Part shown: one piece after another, positions 50,741 through 60,590 of the stretch
Position numbering within the stretch: position 1 is the first letter of the stretch
How the letters are laid out: each line of letters starts with the position of its first letter
Assembly: GCA_016710335.1 (NCBI GenBank)
Contig: JADJXQ010000003.1
Coordinates: 1-64,000 of the forward strand
Direction of reading: 5' to 3'
From: Rhodospirillales bacterium
GTDB taxonomy: Bacteria > Pseudomonadota > Alphaproteobacteria > Rhodospirillales > Defluviicoccaceae
Length of the DNA: 64,000 nucleotides
Translations under genes and position numbers: made by a program
The notes under the pieces: model-generated
Seen by the model: only the letters and a program-made list of their open reading frames with translations
Databases searched by the model: none
Told to the model about the DNA's origin: nothing

Positions 50741-51549
50741 GACGTGACGTGACGTCTATTCATCCCACTGCGATCGTCGAGGACGGCGCCAAGCTGGAGG
50801 ACGACGTATCCATCGGGCCCTACAGCATCATCGGCGCCGACGTCGAACTGGCTTCTGGCGTCAACATCGGCCCGCACGTCGTCATCGGGTGCCGGACCTC
50901 CATCGGCGCCAACACCCGCGTCTTTCCGTTCGCGTCCATTGGATTGCCGCCACAGGACCTGAAGTTCCAGGGCGAGCGATCGCGTCTCGAGATCGGATGC
51001 AACTGCATCATCCGCGAGCATGTCACCATCAATCCCGGCACGCATGGCGGCGGCATGGTGACGCGGATCGGCGACAACTGCCTGTTAATGGCGGGCAGCC
51101 ACGTTGCTCACGACTGCCGCATCGGCGACCACGTCATTCTGGTCAATTGCGCCACCCTCGGCGGGCATGTGGAGATCGGCGACTGGGCAATCGTCGGCGG
51201 CTTGTCGGCGGCGCACCAGTTCACCCGCATCGGCCGACATGCAATGATCGGCGGCATGAGCGGCGTCGAGAACGACGTGATCCCTTACGGGCGGGTGGTA
51301 GGCAACCGCGCCCGCCTGCACGGCCTCAACATCGTCGGATTGAAGCGCCGGCAGTTCTCGCGGGACCAGGTGAATGCGCTCCGCCATGCCTACCGGCTTT
51401 TGTTCGCCCATGAAGGCACCATGGTTGAACGCCTGGAGGACGTGGCGCAACTGTTCCGCGACAACCAATTCGTCATGGAGATCGTCGATTTCATCCGCGC
51501 CGAGTCGCCGCGCGGGATATGTCAGCCGGGCTCTCAAGATGCAGCCTAA
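50737..51549 (+). CDS. lpxA: acyl-ACP--UDP-N-acetylglucosamine O-acyltransferase
   Basis: 270 residues from a GTG overlapping the fabZ stop; a second GTG at 50749 (TSIHPTAIVE) is about as likely. Left-handed beta helix with DVSIGPYSIIGADVEL and IGPHVVIGCRTSIGANT. The conserved catalytic His region reads MAGSHVAHDCRIGDHVILVN, then GGLSAAHQFTRIGRHAMIGG. First step of lipid A synthesis. Confidence 0.94.
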   Translation: MRRDVTSIHPTAIVEDGAKLEDDVSIGPYSIIGADVELASGVNIGPHVVIGCRTSIGANTRVFPFASIGLPPQDLKFQGERSRLEIGCNCIIREHVTINPGTHGGGMVTRIGDNCLLMAGSHVAHDCRIGDHVILVNCATLGGHVEIGDWAIVGGLSAAHQFTRIGRHAMIGGMSGVENDVIPYGRVVGNRARLHGLNIVGLKRRQFSRDQVNALRHAYRLLFAHEGTMVERLEDVAQLFRDNQFVMEIVDFIRAESPRGICQPGSQDAA

Positions 51550-52384
51550 GCTCGGCATCATCGCGGGCGGCGGCGATCTGCCGGTCCGCATCATCGACGC
51601 CTGCCGGGCGTCCGGCCGTCCCCATTTCGTGCTCGCCATCGAAGGACATACTCCGCCGGAGACCGTCGAAGGCGCCCCCCATGCTTGGGTTCGCCTCGGC
51701 GCCGGCGGCAAGGCGCTGAAGATCCTTAAGAAGGAGGAGGTGCAGGAGTTGGTCCTGGCCGGCCCTGTGCGCCGCCCGTCGCTGTCGGAGCTGAAGCCCG
51801 ATCTGTGGACCGCAAAATTCCTCGCCAAGGTCAGCGGCAAGGCCCTCGGAGACGACGGCCTGCTCGGCGCTGTGGTGAATGAATTGGAACGGAAGGAAGG
51901 CTTTGTGGTGGTTGGCGCCGAAACCCTGCTGCCGAGCGACCTCGCCGCCGATGGCCTGCTTGGGAGCATCGCACCGGATGCCCAGGCCCTGCGGGACATC
52001 GCGCGCGGAATCGAAGTGGCGCGCGGCCTCTGCGCCCTCGATGTGGGTCAGGCGGCGGTGGTTCAACAGGGCATGGTGCTGGCGGTCGAAGCGCTGGAGG
52101 GGACGGACGCCATGCTCGCCCGCGCTGGCGTCCTGCAGCGTGAAGGGCCGGGCGGGGTGCTGGTCAAGGTCGGTGGCGCCAAGCGGGAAAGCCGGGCGGA
52201 CCTTCCGGCCGTTGGCGAAAGCACCGTTGAGGCGGCCGCGGCGGCGGGCTTGCGCGGGATCGCGGTGGAAGCGGGGGAGGCGCTGGTGATCGACCGCGAG
52301 CGCATGGTGGCCGCTGCCGATGCGGCAGGCCTGTTCGTGGTCGGTGTCCGCAGTGAAGGGCGCGACACAGACGCGTTCCCGTGA
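51539..52384 (+). CDS. lpxI: UDP-2,3-diacylglucosamine diphosphatase LpxI
   Basis: 281 residues from the ATG at 51539, overlapping lpxA by 11 bp. Begins KLGIIAGGGDLPVRIIDACR, the LpxI (DUF1009) signature; the C-terminal domain has VAVEALEGTDAMLARAG and VEAGEALVIDRERMVAAAD. Hydrolyses UDP-2,3-diacylglucosamine to lipid X; replaces LpxH in alphaproteobacteria. Confidence 0.92.
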   Translation: MQPKLGIIAGGGDLPVRIIDACRASGRPHFVLAIEGHTPPETVEGAPHAWVRLGAGGKALKILKKEEVQELVLAGPVRRPSLSELKPDLWTAKFLAKVSGKALGDDGLLGAVVNELERKEGFVVVGAETLLPSDLAADGLLGSIAPDAQALRDIARGIEVARGLCALDVGQAAVVQQGMVLAVEALEGTDAMLARAGVLQREGPGGVLVKVGGAKRESRADLPAVGESTVEAAAAAGLRGIAVEAGEALVIDRERMVAAADAAGLFVVGVRSEGRDTDAFP

Positions 52385-52385
52385 C

Positions 52386-53570
52386 GTGGGCGCCGGCGCG
52401 GATCGTCCTCCGCTGATTTTCCTGATCGCCGGCGAGCCTTCGGGGGATGTGCTCGGCGCCCGACTGATGGCGGCGCTCTCCGCCCGGTTAGGTGACCACG
52501 TGGCGTTCGACGGCATCGGCGGCGCCCAGATGAGCGCCGCGGGCATGGTCAGCCGATTTCCGATGGAAGACCTGTCGGTGATGGGCGCGGCGGAAATCGT
52601 GCCTCGCCTTCCGAAACTGCTGCGGCGAATCCGGGAAACGGTGGCGGCGATCAAGGCCGCCCGTCCCGACGTCGTCGTCACCATCGATTCCCCGGGATTT
52701 TGCTTTCGGGTCGGCAAGCGCCTCCATGGCTCCGGCATCCCCATCGTCCACTTCGTGGCGCCGCAAGTGTGGGCATGGAAGGCCCATCGCGCCCGCGAAA
52801 TCGCGGGGTTCCTGGATCACCTGTTGGCGCTGTTGCCGTTCGAGCCGCCGATCTTCGAGGAGGCCGGCCTGCCGTGCACCTTCGTCGGTCATCCGGTGGT
52901 GGAGAGCGGCGCCGGTTCCGGCGACGGCCGTCTTATGCGTGCGCGTCTCGGACTCGGAGCGAATGAACCGCTGGTCTGTCTCCTCCCCGGCAGCCGGCAG
53001 AGCGAGACGCGGCGGCTCATGCCGGTTTACGCGGAGACGGCGGCGAGACTGCTGCAGCAACGCCCAGTGGTGCGCTTCGTCCTGCCGGCGGTGGACGCGC
53101 TGCGCGCCGACATTGCCTCCGAGGTCGAGCGTTGGCCGGTGACGCCCGGACGCGTGCAGCTCTGCCCGGCGGCGGAACGGTTCGACGCGTTCGCCGCCGC
53201 CGATGTCGCCCTGGCCGCCTCGGGAACCGTGTCGCTCGAACTGGCGATGGCGCGCACGCCTATGGTCATCACCTACCGCCTCAACCCCATGACGGCGTGG
53301 CTGGCGCGCCGCGTCATCCGCGTGCCGCACGTGAACCTGATCAACCTGATCGTTGACGAGGCGGTGGTGCCGGAGCTGCTGCAGAACGACTGCCGCCCGG
53401 ACCGCGCCGCCGCCGAGTTGATCCGCCTTCTCGACGACCCTTCCACCCGCGCCCGCCAACGCGGCGCCGCCGACCGCGCCATCGCCGCCCTGAGGCCCGT
53501 CGCCGGCACCCCCAGCGCCCGCGCCGCCGATGTCATCGCTTCGGTTGTCGCGTCCGCCGGTCGCCGGTAA
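52386..53570 (+). CDS. lpxB: lipid-A-disaccharide synthase
   Basis: 394 residues if the GTG just after the lpxI stop is used; earlier in-frame starts (52320, 52353) would overlap lpxI. GT-B glycosyltransferase of family 19: PPLIFLIAGEPSGDVLGARL, SVMGAAEIVPRLPKLLRRI, FVAPQVWAWKAHRARE, LLPGSRQSETRRLMP and HVNLINLIVDEAVVPELLQ. Joins lipid X to its UDP precursor. Last gene of the plus-strand operon, convergent with malQ. Confidence 0.93.
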   Translation: MGAGADRPPLIFLIAGEPSGDVLGARLMAALSARLGDHVAFDGIGGAQMSAAGMVSRFPMEDLSVMGAAEIVPRLPKLLRRIRETVAAIKAARPDVVVTIDSPGFCFRVGKRLHGSGIPIVHFVAPQVWAWKAHRAREIAGFLDHLLALLPFEPPIFEEAGLPCTFVGHPVVESGAGSGDGRLMRARLGLGANEPLVCLLPGSRQSETRRLMPVYAETAARLLQQRPVVRFVLPAVDALRADIASEVERWPVTPGRVQLCPAAERFDAFAAADVALAASGTVSLELAMARTPMVITYRLNPMTAWLARRVIRVPHVNLINLIVDEAVVPELLQNDCRPDRAAAELIRLLDDPSTRARQRGAADRAIAALRPVAGTPSARAADVIASVVASAGRR

Positions 53571-53590
53571 TTGTAGACGCGCCCCGTGCC

Positions 53591-55753
53591 CTAGCGCGCG
53601 CCTGCGGCGCGGTCCCTGAGGGCTGCCGTCAACGCCTGCATGATAGGCGTTGCGGCGATGGCGGCGACCGGGAGGCGGAGGCGGCGGCGCCAGTTGGGAT
53701 ATTCGTCGACGGTCCCCGGCAGGTTGATCTGCTCGCTCTCACCCGTCACGTCGTCGATCTGCACCATCAACAGGCAGGCGGGGGAGCGCGACAGATATGC
53801 GTGTACGGCGGCGACCAGATCGGGTCCCATGCCGGCAGCAAGCACGTTGCTCGGCTTCGCCTGCAACAATTGCTCGTCGGCGAGCGCTTCCGCGAGCAAG
53901 CGCCGATCGCTGTCCCGGCTTGCCCGTTCGCTCGCCTCGACCGCAGGCGACGGATAGAGCTGTAGCCGCTGTTTGAGATCAATATCGGCTCCCTCCCAGA
54001 AGCCGGCGAGCGTCGACAGGTCGTGGGTGGTGACGCATGCCAGACCCTTTTCCGGGTAGGCGTCCGGCCGCTTGAACGCCTCCCCGTCCTTCTCGAAATA
54101 GAGCACGCGGTAAGAGAGCACGTTGGCGGCGGTCATGCGATCGCGAAATCCGTCCGGCACGGTGCCGAGATCCTCGCCGATCACCAGGCACCGGTTGCGA
54201 TGGCTCTCCAGCGCCAGAATACCGAGCAGATCCTCGAACCTGTACTGGACGTAGGCGCCGTCTGCCGGCGTTTTGCCGACCGGGATCCAGAACAGATGCA
54301 TCAGCCCCATGGCGTGGTCGATGCGGAGCGCCCCGGCATGGCGCATGTTGGCGCCGAGCATGGCGATGAACGGCTCGTACGCCCGCTCCACCAGACCGAC
54401 CGGACTGAGTGGCGGCGTTCCCCAATCCTGCCCCAGCATGTTGAACGGATCGGGCGGTGCGCCGACGCTGGCCTGGGTGACGACGACCTCCGGTGCGCTC
54501 CAGGCGTCCGCTCCGCCGGGATCGACGCCGACTGCCAGGTCTTGATAAATGCCGATCTCCAGACCCGCCGCCTGCGCTCGTTCCGCCACCGTCTGCAACT
54601 GCCGGTCGGCTTCCCACTGTAGATACATGTGGAACGACACGCGATCCTGCTGTTCCCGCGCAAACGCCGCTACCTCGGGGGACTCCGGATTCCGATACGG
54701 TTCCGGCCACTCCTGCCACCGCCGACCATCGAAATGCTCCGACAACGTCTCGAAGATCGCGAAGCGGCGGAGGCGCTCGCCGCCGCTTTCGCAAAACGCA
54801 GCATATGCCTCCCTGGCTGAAGAGGGCCCGCGCTGCTCGAAGCACCCATGCACGGCCGCGAGGGCCGTCAGCTTCCGTCGCGCGACCGATGCGTAGTCCA
54901 CGAACGGCGCATCGGCTGCCGTTCCCGGGACGGAAGCTGCGGCCGCGGCTTCGGCGCAATCTGCAAAGCCGGATGCGGCTTCCACGTCCAGGTACAGCGG
55001 GTTAAGGAACTGGCGGCTGCTGGGAGAGTAGGGGCTGATCTTGCCAGCGTCGGCGGGGAACAGCGCGTGCAGCGGATTGACGCCCACCGACGCCGCCCCG
55101 AGTCCCGCCGCCACCTCAACAAGCTCGGCCAAGCTGCCGAAGTCGCCCATGCCCCAGTCGCGGCGCGAGCGCAGCGTGTAGAGATGGGTCGCCAAGCCCC
55201 AGCGCTTGCCGTGGTCTTCCAGGCACGCCGGCATGTAGCACCGATCCGGCACCACCATCAGCGTCAGCGGCCGGCCCGCGATGCCGACCAGCCGGCAGTG
55301 GTGGTAGCCCATGGGCAGGGGCTTCGCCAGGGTCAGAAGACGGCGCTCCATGGGGCGCTGGGCCACGGTGCGTCGCTCAGCCAGCGGCAGACTCGGAGGA
55401 TCGACGTCGATGCGATGGAAAGCACCGGTCTCCTCGGTGATCTCCAGGGTCAGGTCCGCGCCGCCGTCATCCACCGGCAACGACACCGGTACGACGACGG
55501 ATGTTCCCTCGCGGACCACCAGCACCGGCGGCAGCGGGTGCTGCCAAGAGTCGTCTTCCAGCCGGCGCATGCTGTCGGCCACTTGGGCGTCGTCGTCGGC
55601 GGGTATGCCCATGGCGGCGAGAAGCGATCGCTTGGTCTGGTCGGAGGCCTCGTGCAGGGTCCCCCAGATGTCGTAATAGCGGGGCTCGATCCCCGCGAAT
55701 TCGGCCAAACGGTCGAGGGCCCTGCCGTCGGTCATGGTGTTCGGTCCCGGCAT
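53591..55753 (-). CDS. malQ: 4-alpha-glucanotransferase
   Basis: 720 residues, GH77. GVNPLHALFPADAGKISPYS, the family's nucleotide-like donor loop, then LRIDHAMGLMHLFWIPVG near residue 478 (nucleophile region), VIGEDLGTVPDGFRDRM and CVTTHDLSTLAGFWEG. Longer N-terminal beta-domain as in bacterial MalQ. Disproportionates maltodextrins produced by debranching. It starts 2 bp after the glgX stop on the same strand. Confidence 0.93.
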   Translation of the reverse strand: MPGPNTMTDGRALDRLAEFAGIEPRYYDIWGTLHEASDQTKRSLLAAMGIPADDDAQVADSMRRLEDDSWQHPLPPVLVVREGTSVVVPVSLPVDDGGADLTLEITEETGAFHRIDVDPPSLPLAERRTVAQRPMERRLLTLAKPLPMGYHHCRLVGIAGRPLTLMVVPDRCYMPACLEDHGKRWGLATHLYTLRSRRDWGMGDFGSLAELVEVAAGLGAASVGVNPLHALFPADAGKISPYSPSSRQFLNPLYLDVEAASGFADCAEAAAAASVPGTAADAPFVDYASVARRKLTALAAVHGCFEQRGPSSAREAYAAFCESGGERLRRFAIFETLSEHFDGRRWQEWPEPYRNPESPEVAAFAREQQDRVSFHMYLQWEADRQLQTVAERAQAAGLEIGIYQDLAVGVDPGGADAWSAPEVVVTQASVGAPPDPFNMLGQDWGTPPLSPVGLVERAYEPFIAMLGANMRHAGALRIDHAMGLMHLFWIPVGKTPADGAYVQYRFEDLLGILALESHRNRCLVIGEDLGTVPDGFRDRMTAANVLSYRVLYFEKDGEAFKRPDAYPEKGLACVTTHDLSTLAGFWEGADIDLKQRLQLYPSPAVEASERASRDSDRRLLAEALADEQLLQAKPSNVLAAGMGPDLVAAVHAYLSRSPACLLMVQIDDVTGESEQINLPGTVDEYPNWRRRLRLPVAAIAATPIMQALTAALRDRAAGAR

Positions 55754-55755
55754 TG

Positions 55756-57873
55756 TCAGATATGATCGTGGAGGAGGGCGCAGGATCGCCCGGGCAGTGC
55801 ATAGTCGGCACCCTCACCATACCCGGCGTGGGCCTCCGGTTGCTCCGCCCCTGGTGCTGCGGACGTGGTGTCGAAGACGCGCCGCCATCTGCCGTGAAGG
55901 CGGGGCGTCGGCAGCGTGAACGTGACCGGCTCGGCGCCGCCGTTCAGAACCAACAGGAAATGGTCTTCGCCGCCGCCGTCGTCGTCCAGTGCAGGACGAT
56001 ACAGCTCCATGCCGAAGCAGCGGGCATGCGGCGCCGACCAGTCGTCGGCCGTCATCTCCCGGCCCGACGGCGCCCGCCAGGCAACATCCTTGAGGCCGTT
56101 CTCCGTCGGTGGCTTGCCGGTCAGGAACTGCGCGCGCCGGAAGATCGGATGCTCGCGCCGGAGCAGCAGCAGCCGGCGCACGAAGCCGCTGAGGGCGGCG
56201 TCATCCGCGGAAATGGCGGCCCAGTCCACCCAGCCGATCTCGTTGTCCTGGCAATAGGCGTTGTTGTTACCGTGCTGGGTGCGGCCGAACTCGTCGCCGC
56301 CGGTGATCATCGGAACCCCCTGGGCGAGCAGCAGCACCACCAGCATGTTGCGCTTTTGGCGTTCGCGCAGCGCCTGCACCGCCGCATCCTCTGTCGGCCC
56401 TTCGACGCCGCAGTTCCAACTGAAATTGCTGTCGGTGCCGTCGCGATTGCCTTCGCCGTTGGCCTCATTGTGCTTGTGGTTGTAGCTGACCAGGTCGTTG
56501 AGGGTGAAGCCGTCGTGAGCGGTGACGAAGTTGAGGCTCGACCACGGCCGCCGTCCCTTGTGCTGGAAGCGGTCTGACGACCCGGTCAGCCGCGACGCCA
56601 GATCGCCCCTGGTGTGATCGTCGCCTTTCCAGTAGCGGCGCACGGTGTCGCGGAACTTGTCGTTCCATTCCGCCCAGCCGGGCGGAAAGTTGCCGACTTG
56701 ATAGCCGTCCATGCCGAGATCCCATGGCTCGGCGATCAGCTTGACGCGCGACAGCACCGGGTCCTGGGCGACCGCGTCGAGAAACCCCGAATAGGGATCG
56801 AAGTGGGGTTCTCGCGCCAACGTGGTGGCGAGATCGAAGCGGAAGCCATCGACGTGCATCTCCTGGACCCAGTAGCGGAGTGAGTCCATCACCATCTGCA
56901 GCACCCGCGGATGGGCGAGATTGAGGGTGTTGCCGCAGCCGGTGAAGTCCCGGTAGCGGCGCTTGTCGTCGGCGAGCAGATAGTAGGCGGCATTGTCGAT
57001 GCCGCGGAAGGAGACAGTCGGGCCGAAAGCGTCGCCTTCGCCGGTGTGGTTGTAGACTACGTCGAGAATGACCTCGATGCCGGCGCGGTGCAGGTTGGCC
57101 ACCATCGTCTTCATCTCGCGTCCGCCGCGGCGGCTGTGAAGGCGGTGGTCGGCCGAAAAGAAGTTGACGGAATTATAGCCCCAGTAGTTGTGGCGGCCGG
57201 CCACCGCCAGGTGCGGCTCGTCTACGATGGTGTGGATCGGCAGGAGTTCGACCGCGGTCACGCCCAGCTTGACCAGGTAGTCGATGACCGCCGGAGAGCC
57301 GAGCCCGGCGAAAGTGCCCTGCTGCGCCTCGTCGACTTCGGGATGCAGCTTGGTAAAGCCACGGACGTGCAGTTCGTAGATCACCGTCCGCGACCAGGGG
57401 GTGTTGGGCAGCCGCTCCGTGCCCCAGGTGAACGCCGCCTCGACCACCCGGCACTTGGGCATGCGGGCGGCGCTGTCGCGGCGGTCGAAAGAAAGATCGC
57501 CTTTGGAGCTGCCGCGGCGATAGCCAAACAGAGTGTCGTGGAGGATCAGCGGCCCATGGATGGCGCGGGCGTAGGGGTCAAGCAGCAGCTTATGGTGGTT
57601 GAAGCGATGGCCGCGCGCCGGATCATACGGCCCGTAGACTCGATAGCCGTAGAGCTGCCCAGGCTGCAGGCCGACGAGGTAGCCGTGCCAGATCTGGTTG
57701 GTGTATTCCGGCAGCACGACGCGCTCGATCTCGCGCCGCCCCGAGGAGTCGAACAGGCACAACTCTACTCTTTCGGCGTTCTCCGAAAAGAGCGCAAAGT
57801 TGACGCCGCGGCCGTCCCAGTTCGCCCCGAGGGGCGACGGGCTGCCGGCCTCAACCCGACGCCGCGCCGGCAT
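55756..57873 (-). CDS. glgX: glycogen debranching enzyme GlgX
   Basis: 705 residues. The CBM48-like N-terminal domain starts GSPSPLGANWDGRGVNFALF; the GH13 catalytic core has VLDVVYNHTGEG written in the variant ILDVVYNHTGEGD, VDGFRFDLATTLARE with the nucleophile near residue 345, and ITGGDEFGRTQHGNNNAYCQ. Cuts alpha-1,6 branches of phosphorylase-trimmed glycogen. Overlaps the end of glgB by 23 bp. Confidence 0.94.
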   Translation of the reverse strand: MPARRRVEAGSPSPLGANWDGRGVNFALFSENAERVELCLFDSSGRREIERVVLPEYTNQIWHGYLVGLQPGQLYGYRVYGPYDPARGHRFNHHKLLLDPYARAIHGPLILHDTLFGYRRGSSKGDLSFDRRDSAARMPKCRVVEAAFTWGTERLPNTPWSRTVIYELHVRGFTKLHPEVDEAQQGTFAGLGSPAVIDYLVKLGVTAVELLPIHTIVDEPHLAVAGRHNYWGYNSVNFFSADHRLHSRRGGREMKTMVANLHRAGIEVILDVVYNHTGEGDAFGPTVSFRGIDNAAYYLLADDKRRYRDFTGCGNTLNLAHPRVLQMVMDSLRYWVQEMHVDGFRFDLATTLAREPHFDPYSGFLDAVAQDPVLSRVKLIAEPWDLGMDGYQVGNFPPGWAEWNDKFRDTVRRYWKGDDHTRGDLASRLTGSSDRFQHKGRRPWSSLNFVTAHDGFTLNDLVSYNHKHNEANGEGNRDGTDSNFSWNCGVEGPTEDAAVQALRERQKRNMLVVLLLAQGVPMITGGDEFGRTQHGNNNAYCQDNEIGWVDWAAISADDAALSGFVRRLLLLRREHPIFRRAQFLTGKPPTENGLKDVAWRAPSGREMTADDWSAPHARCFGMELYRPALDDDGGGEDHFLLVLNGGAEPVTFTLPTPRLHGRWRRVFDTTSAAPGAEQPEAHAGYGEGADYALPGRSCALLHDHI

Positions 57874-60118
57874 CGCCAGACGGCGCGAAGTCTGCAGGCT
57901 TGTCCAGCTTCGGCGGCTTCAGGACGATTGTCGCCAGTGGCGGCAAGGTCAGGCACAACGAGAACGGCTGGCCGTGGGCCGCCTGGGCCTCGGCTTCGAC
58001 AAGACCGGCGTTGCCGACGTTGCTGCCCTCGTAGGCCGACGAGTCGGTGTTGACGATTTCAGTGTAGGCACCGCCGCGCGGCACCCCGAAGCGGTAGCTG
58101 CGCCGCACCACCGGCGTGAAATTGCAGATGATCACCAGGTAGTCATCCCGGTCGCGGGCGAACCTCATATAGGAGATCACGCTGTTGTCGGAATCGTGAC
58201 AGTCGATCCACGAGAATCCCTGCCAGTCCGTGTCCATCTCATGCAGGGCCGGCTCGTCGCGATAGATCCGGTTCAGGTCTCGCACCAGGGTCTGGATGCC
58301 GCGCTGCAGCGGATACTCGAGGAGGTGCCAGTCAAGGCTCTTGTCGTGGTTCCACTCGTCGCCCTGGCCGATCTCGATGCCCATGAACAGCAGCTTCTTG
58401 CCAGGCATCGTGTACATGAAGCTGAGGTAGTTGCGGAGGTTCGCGAACTGCTGCCAGCCGTCGCCCGGCATCTTGTTGAGCAGCGATCCCTTGCCGTGCA
58501 CGACCTCGTCGTGGCTGATGGGAAGGATGAAGTTCTCGGTGAAGGCGTAGAGCAGCCCGAACGTCAGCAGATCATGGTGGTAGCGGCGGTGAATGGGATC
58601 CTGCGAGATGTAGCGAAGGGTGTCGTTCATCCAACCCATGTTCCACTTGTAGCCGAAGCCGAGGCCGCCGAGGTACGTCGGCCGCGACACCATCGGCCAG
58701 GACGTGGATTCTTCGGCCACTGTCATGACGCCCGGGTGGTTGCCGTAGACCAGCTCGTTCATGGACTTGAGGAATGAGATGGCTTCCAGATTTTCGCGGC
58801 CCCCGTACATGTTGGGGAGCCACTCGCCCTCCTTGCGGCTGTAGTCGAGGTAGAGCATCGAGGCGACGGCGTCGACGCGGAGCCCGTCGACATGGAACTC
58901 CTCCATCCAGTAGAGCGCGTTGGACAAGAGGAAATTGCGCACCTCGTTGCGGCCGTAGTTGTAGATCAGCGTGTCCCAGTCCATGTGGCGGCCGAGGCGC
59001 GGGTCCTGGTGCTCATAGAGATGGGTGCCGTCGAAATAGCAGACGCCGTGGGCGTCGCCCGGGAAGTGCCCGGCGACCCAGTCGATGATGACCCCGAGCC
59101 CGGCCTGGTGGCAGCGGTCGATGAAGTACTTGAAGTCCGCCGGCGACCCGTAGCGGCTGGTGGGCGCGAACAGGCCGGTCGGCTGGTAGCCCCACGAGCC
59201 GTCGAACGGGTGCTCGTGCACGGGCATCAGCTCGATGTGGGTGAAGCCGAGGTCCACCACATAGGGGACAAGCTGGTCGGCAAGCTCGCGATAGCTCAGG
59301 TAGCGGTTGTTGTCCTCCGGCACCCGCTTCCATGATCCGAGGTGCGCCTCGTAGATCGCGACCGGCGCGTCGCGATCGTGGGCATGGGCGCGGGTCTCCA
59401 TCCAGGCGCCGTCCTGCCAGTCGTACGGCGCGCCGTCCGCCACTACGGAAGCCGTCTTCGGAGGTTGTTCCGCATAGAACGCGTACGGATCGGCCTTGAG
59501 CGCCATCAACTCGCCATAGCCGGCGCGAATCTCGTACTTGTAGGCGGCGCCAGCCCCCACGCCCGGGATGAAAATCTCCCAGATCCCCACCTCGTGGCGG
59601 TTGCGCATCGGGTGCATGCGGCCGTCCCACTTGTTCCAGTCTCCGACGACGCTGACCTTACGGGCGTTCGGCGCCCACACCGCGAAGGTGACGCCGTCCA
59701 CATTGTCGATTGTCGCCGGGTGCGCGCCCAGCTTGCGGTAGGCGTGCAGGTGGGTGCCTTCGCCGAACAGGTGGATGTCGAGGGAGCCCAGGACCGGCCC
59801 GAAGCGGTACGGGTCTTCAATCTCGTAGGGCTCGCCGTCGTAGGGCGTCAGGCGCAGGCGGTAACGGAAGCGTTCGCTGCGCCCCTTGATCGGGCCCGCG
59901 AAGAAGCCCTGCGGGCGGATCCGCTCCAGCTCCGCCACCTCCTCGCCGGTGGCCGAATCGATGACGCCCACACGTTCGGCATCCGGCTGCAGGGTGCGCA
60001 CGATGATACGCTGCGTCCCTTTCGCGACCTCCGCATGCATACCGAGGACCGAGAACGGGTCGTGGTGGTCCGCATAGAGGATGCGGTCGATCGCTTCGTC
60101 GAGCTTCGTCTGCGCCAT
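57851..60118 (-). CDS. glgB: 1,4-alpha-glucan branching enzyme
   Basis: 755 residues with both N-terminal domains. Starts with the DPFSVLGMH motif of bacterial long-form GlgB. CBM48 has VTFAVWAPNARKVSVVGDW. The GH13 core contains ELMPVHEHPFDGSWGYQ, IIDWVAGHFPGD, VDGLRVDAVASMLYLDYSRK (nucleophile Asp near residue 410), VAEESTSWPMV and LPISHDEVVHGKGSL. Introduces alpha-1,6 branches. First gene of the glgB-glgX-malQ operon; glgA, glgC and glgP are not in the window. Confidence 0.95.
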   Translation of the reverse strand: MAQTKLDEAIDRILYADHHDPFSVLGMHAEVAKGTQRIIVRTLQPDAERVGVIDSATGEEVAELERIRPQGFFAGPIKGRSERFRYRLRLTPYDGEPYEIEDPYRFGPVLGSLDIHLFGEGTHLHAYRKLGAHPATIDNVDGVTFAVWAPNARKVSVVGDWNKWDGRMHPMRNRHEVGIWEIFIPGVGAGAAYKYEIRAGYGELMALKADPYAFYAEQPPKTASVVADGAPYDWQDGAWMETRAHAHDRDAPVAIYEAHLGSWKRVPEDNNRYLSYRELADQLVPYVVDLGFTHIELMPVHEHPFDGSWGYQPTGLFAPTSRYGSPADFKYFIDRCHQAGLGVIIDWVAGHFPGDAHGVCYFDGTHLYEHQDPRLGRHMDWDTLIYNYGRNEVRNFLLSNALYWMEEFHVDGLRVDAVASMLYLDYSRKEGEWLPNMYGGRENLEAISFLKSMNELVYGNHPGVMTVAEESTSWPMVSRPTYLGGLGFGYKWNMGWMNDTLRYISQDPIHRRYHHDLLTFGLLYAFTENFILPISHDEVVHGKGSLLNKMPGDGWQQFANLRNYLSFMYTMPGKKLLFMGIEIGQGDEWNHDKSLDWHLLEYPLQRGIQTLVRDLNRIYRDEPALHEMDTDWQGFSWIDCHDSDNSVISYMRFARDRDDYLVIICNFTPVVRRSYRFGVPRGGAYTEIVNTDSSAYEGSNVGNAGLVEAEAQAAHGQPFSLCLTLPPLATIVLKPPKLDKPADFAPSGDAGAASG

Positions 60119-60590
60119 GGTGTGGTTGATCCCGTCGACAGTGGCTTAAGATTCGGCGAACGCCATGCTGATAGATCAGGGAGCGCCGCACGTCACGCCC
60201 ATATTGCGCGCCGGCCCCGTTTTGTCGTCGTTCCAGGACAGGAATGTAAGGCCGCGGATGCCGGTTTGGCGCTGGTGGACAGTGCACGCAACTGCACTGC
60301 CAGCCATCCACATTAGTACCGTAACCTCGGCACACGGCAATGCGGCCGCAACCGGGTGCAGACGGGAGGAAAGATTCTGGGATCTGGCCTATAAGGGGGG
60401 GCAACAGGAGCCTGTTAGTGATCGAATCGGACACCGGCACGATCCTGAGAGCTGAACTCGATGTTCTCGGCCGGCCGCTCTTCGGCCAACCATCCTGACC
60501 TGAGCCGGGCTTTGGCTGTAGCGGTCGGAGCGGGACCTGCTATGGTGCCGGGCTCTGAGGGATTGGCGAACAGAGCACAAGGGGATCGGA
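60119..60590. other. intergenic region between divergent glgB and alcohol dehydrogenase genes
   Basis: 472 bp without a supported gene. Promoters for both divergent units must lie here. Open frames in it have no recognisable domains, and I saw no strong operator or riboswitch-like element. Confidence 0.5.
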
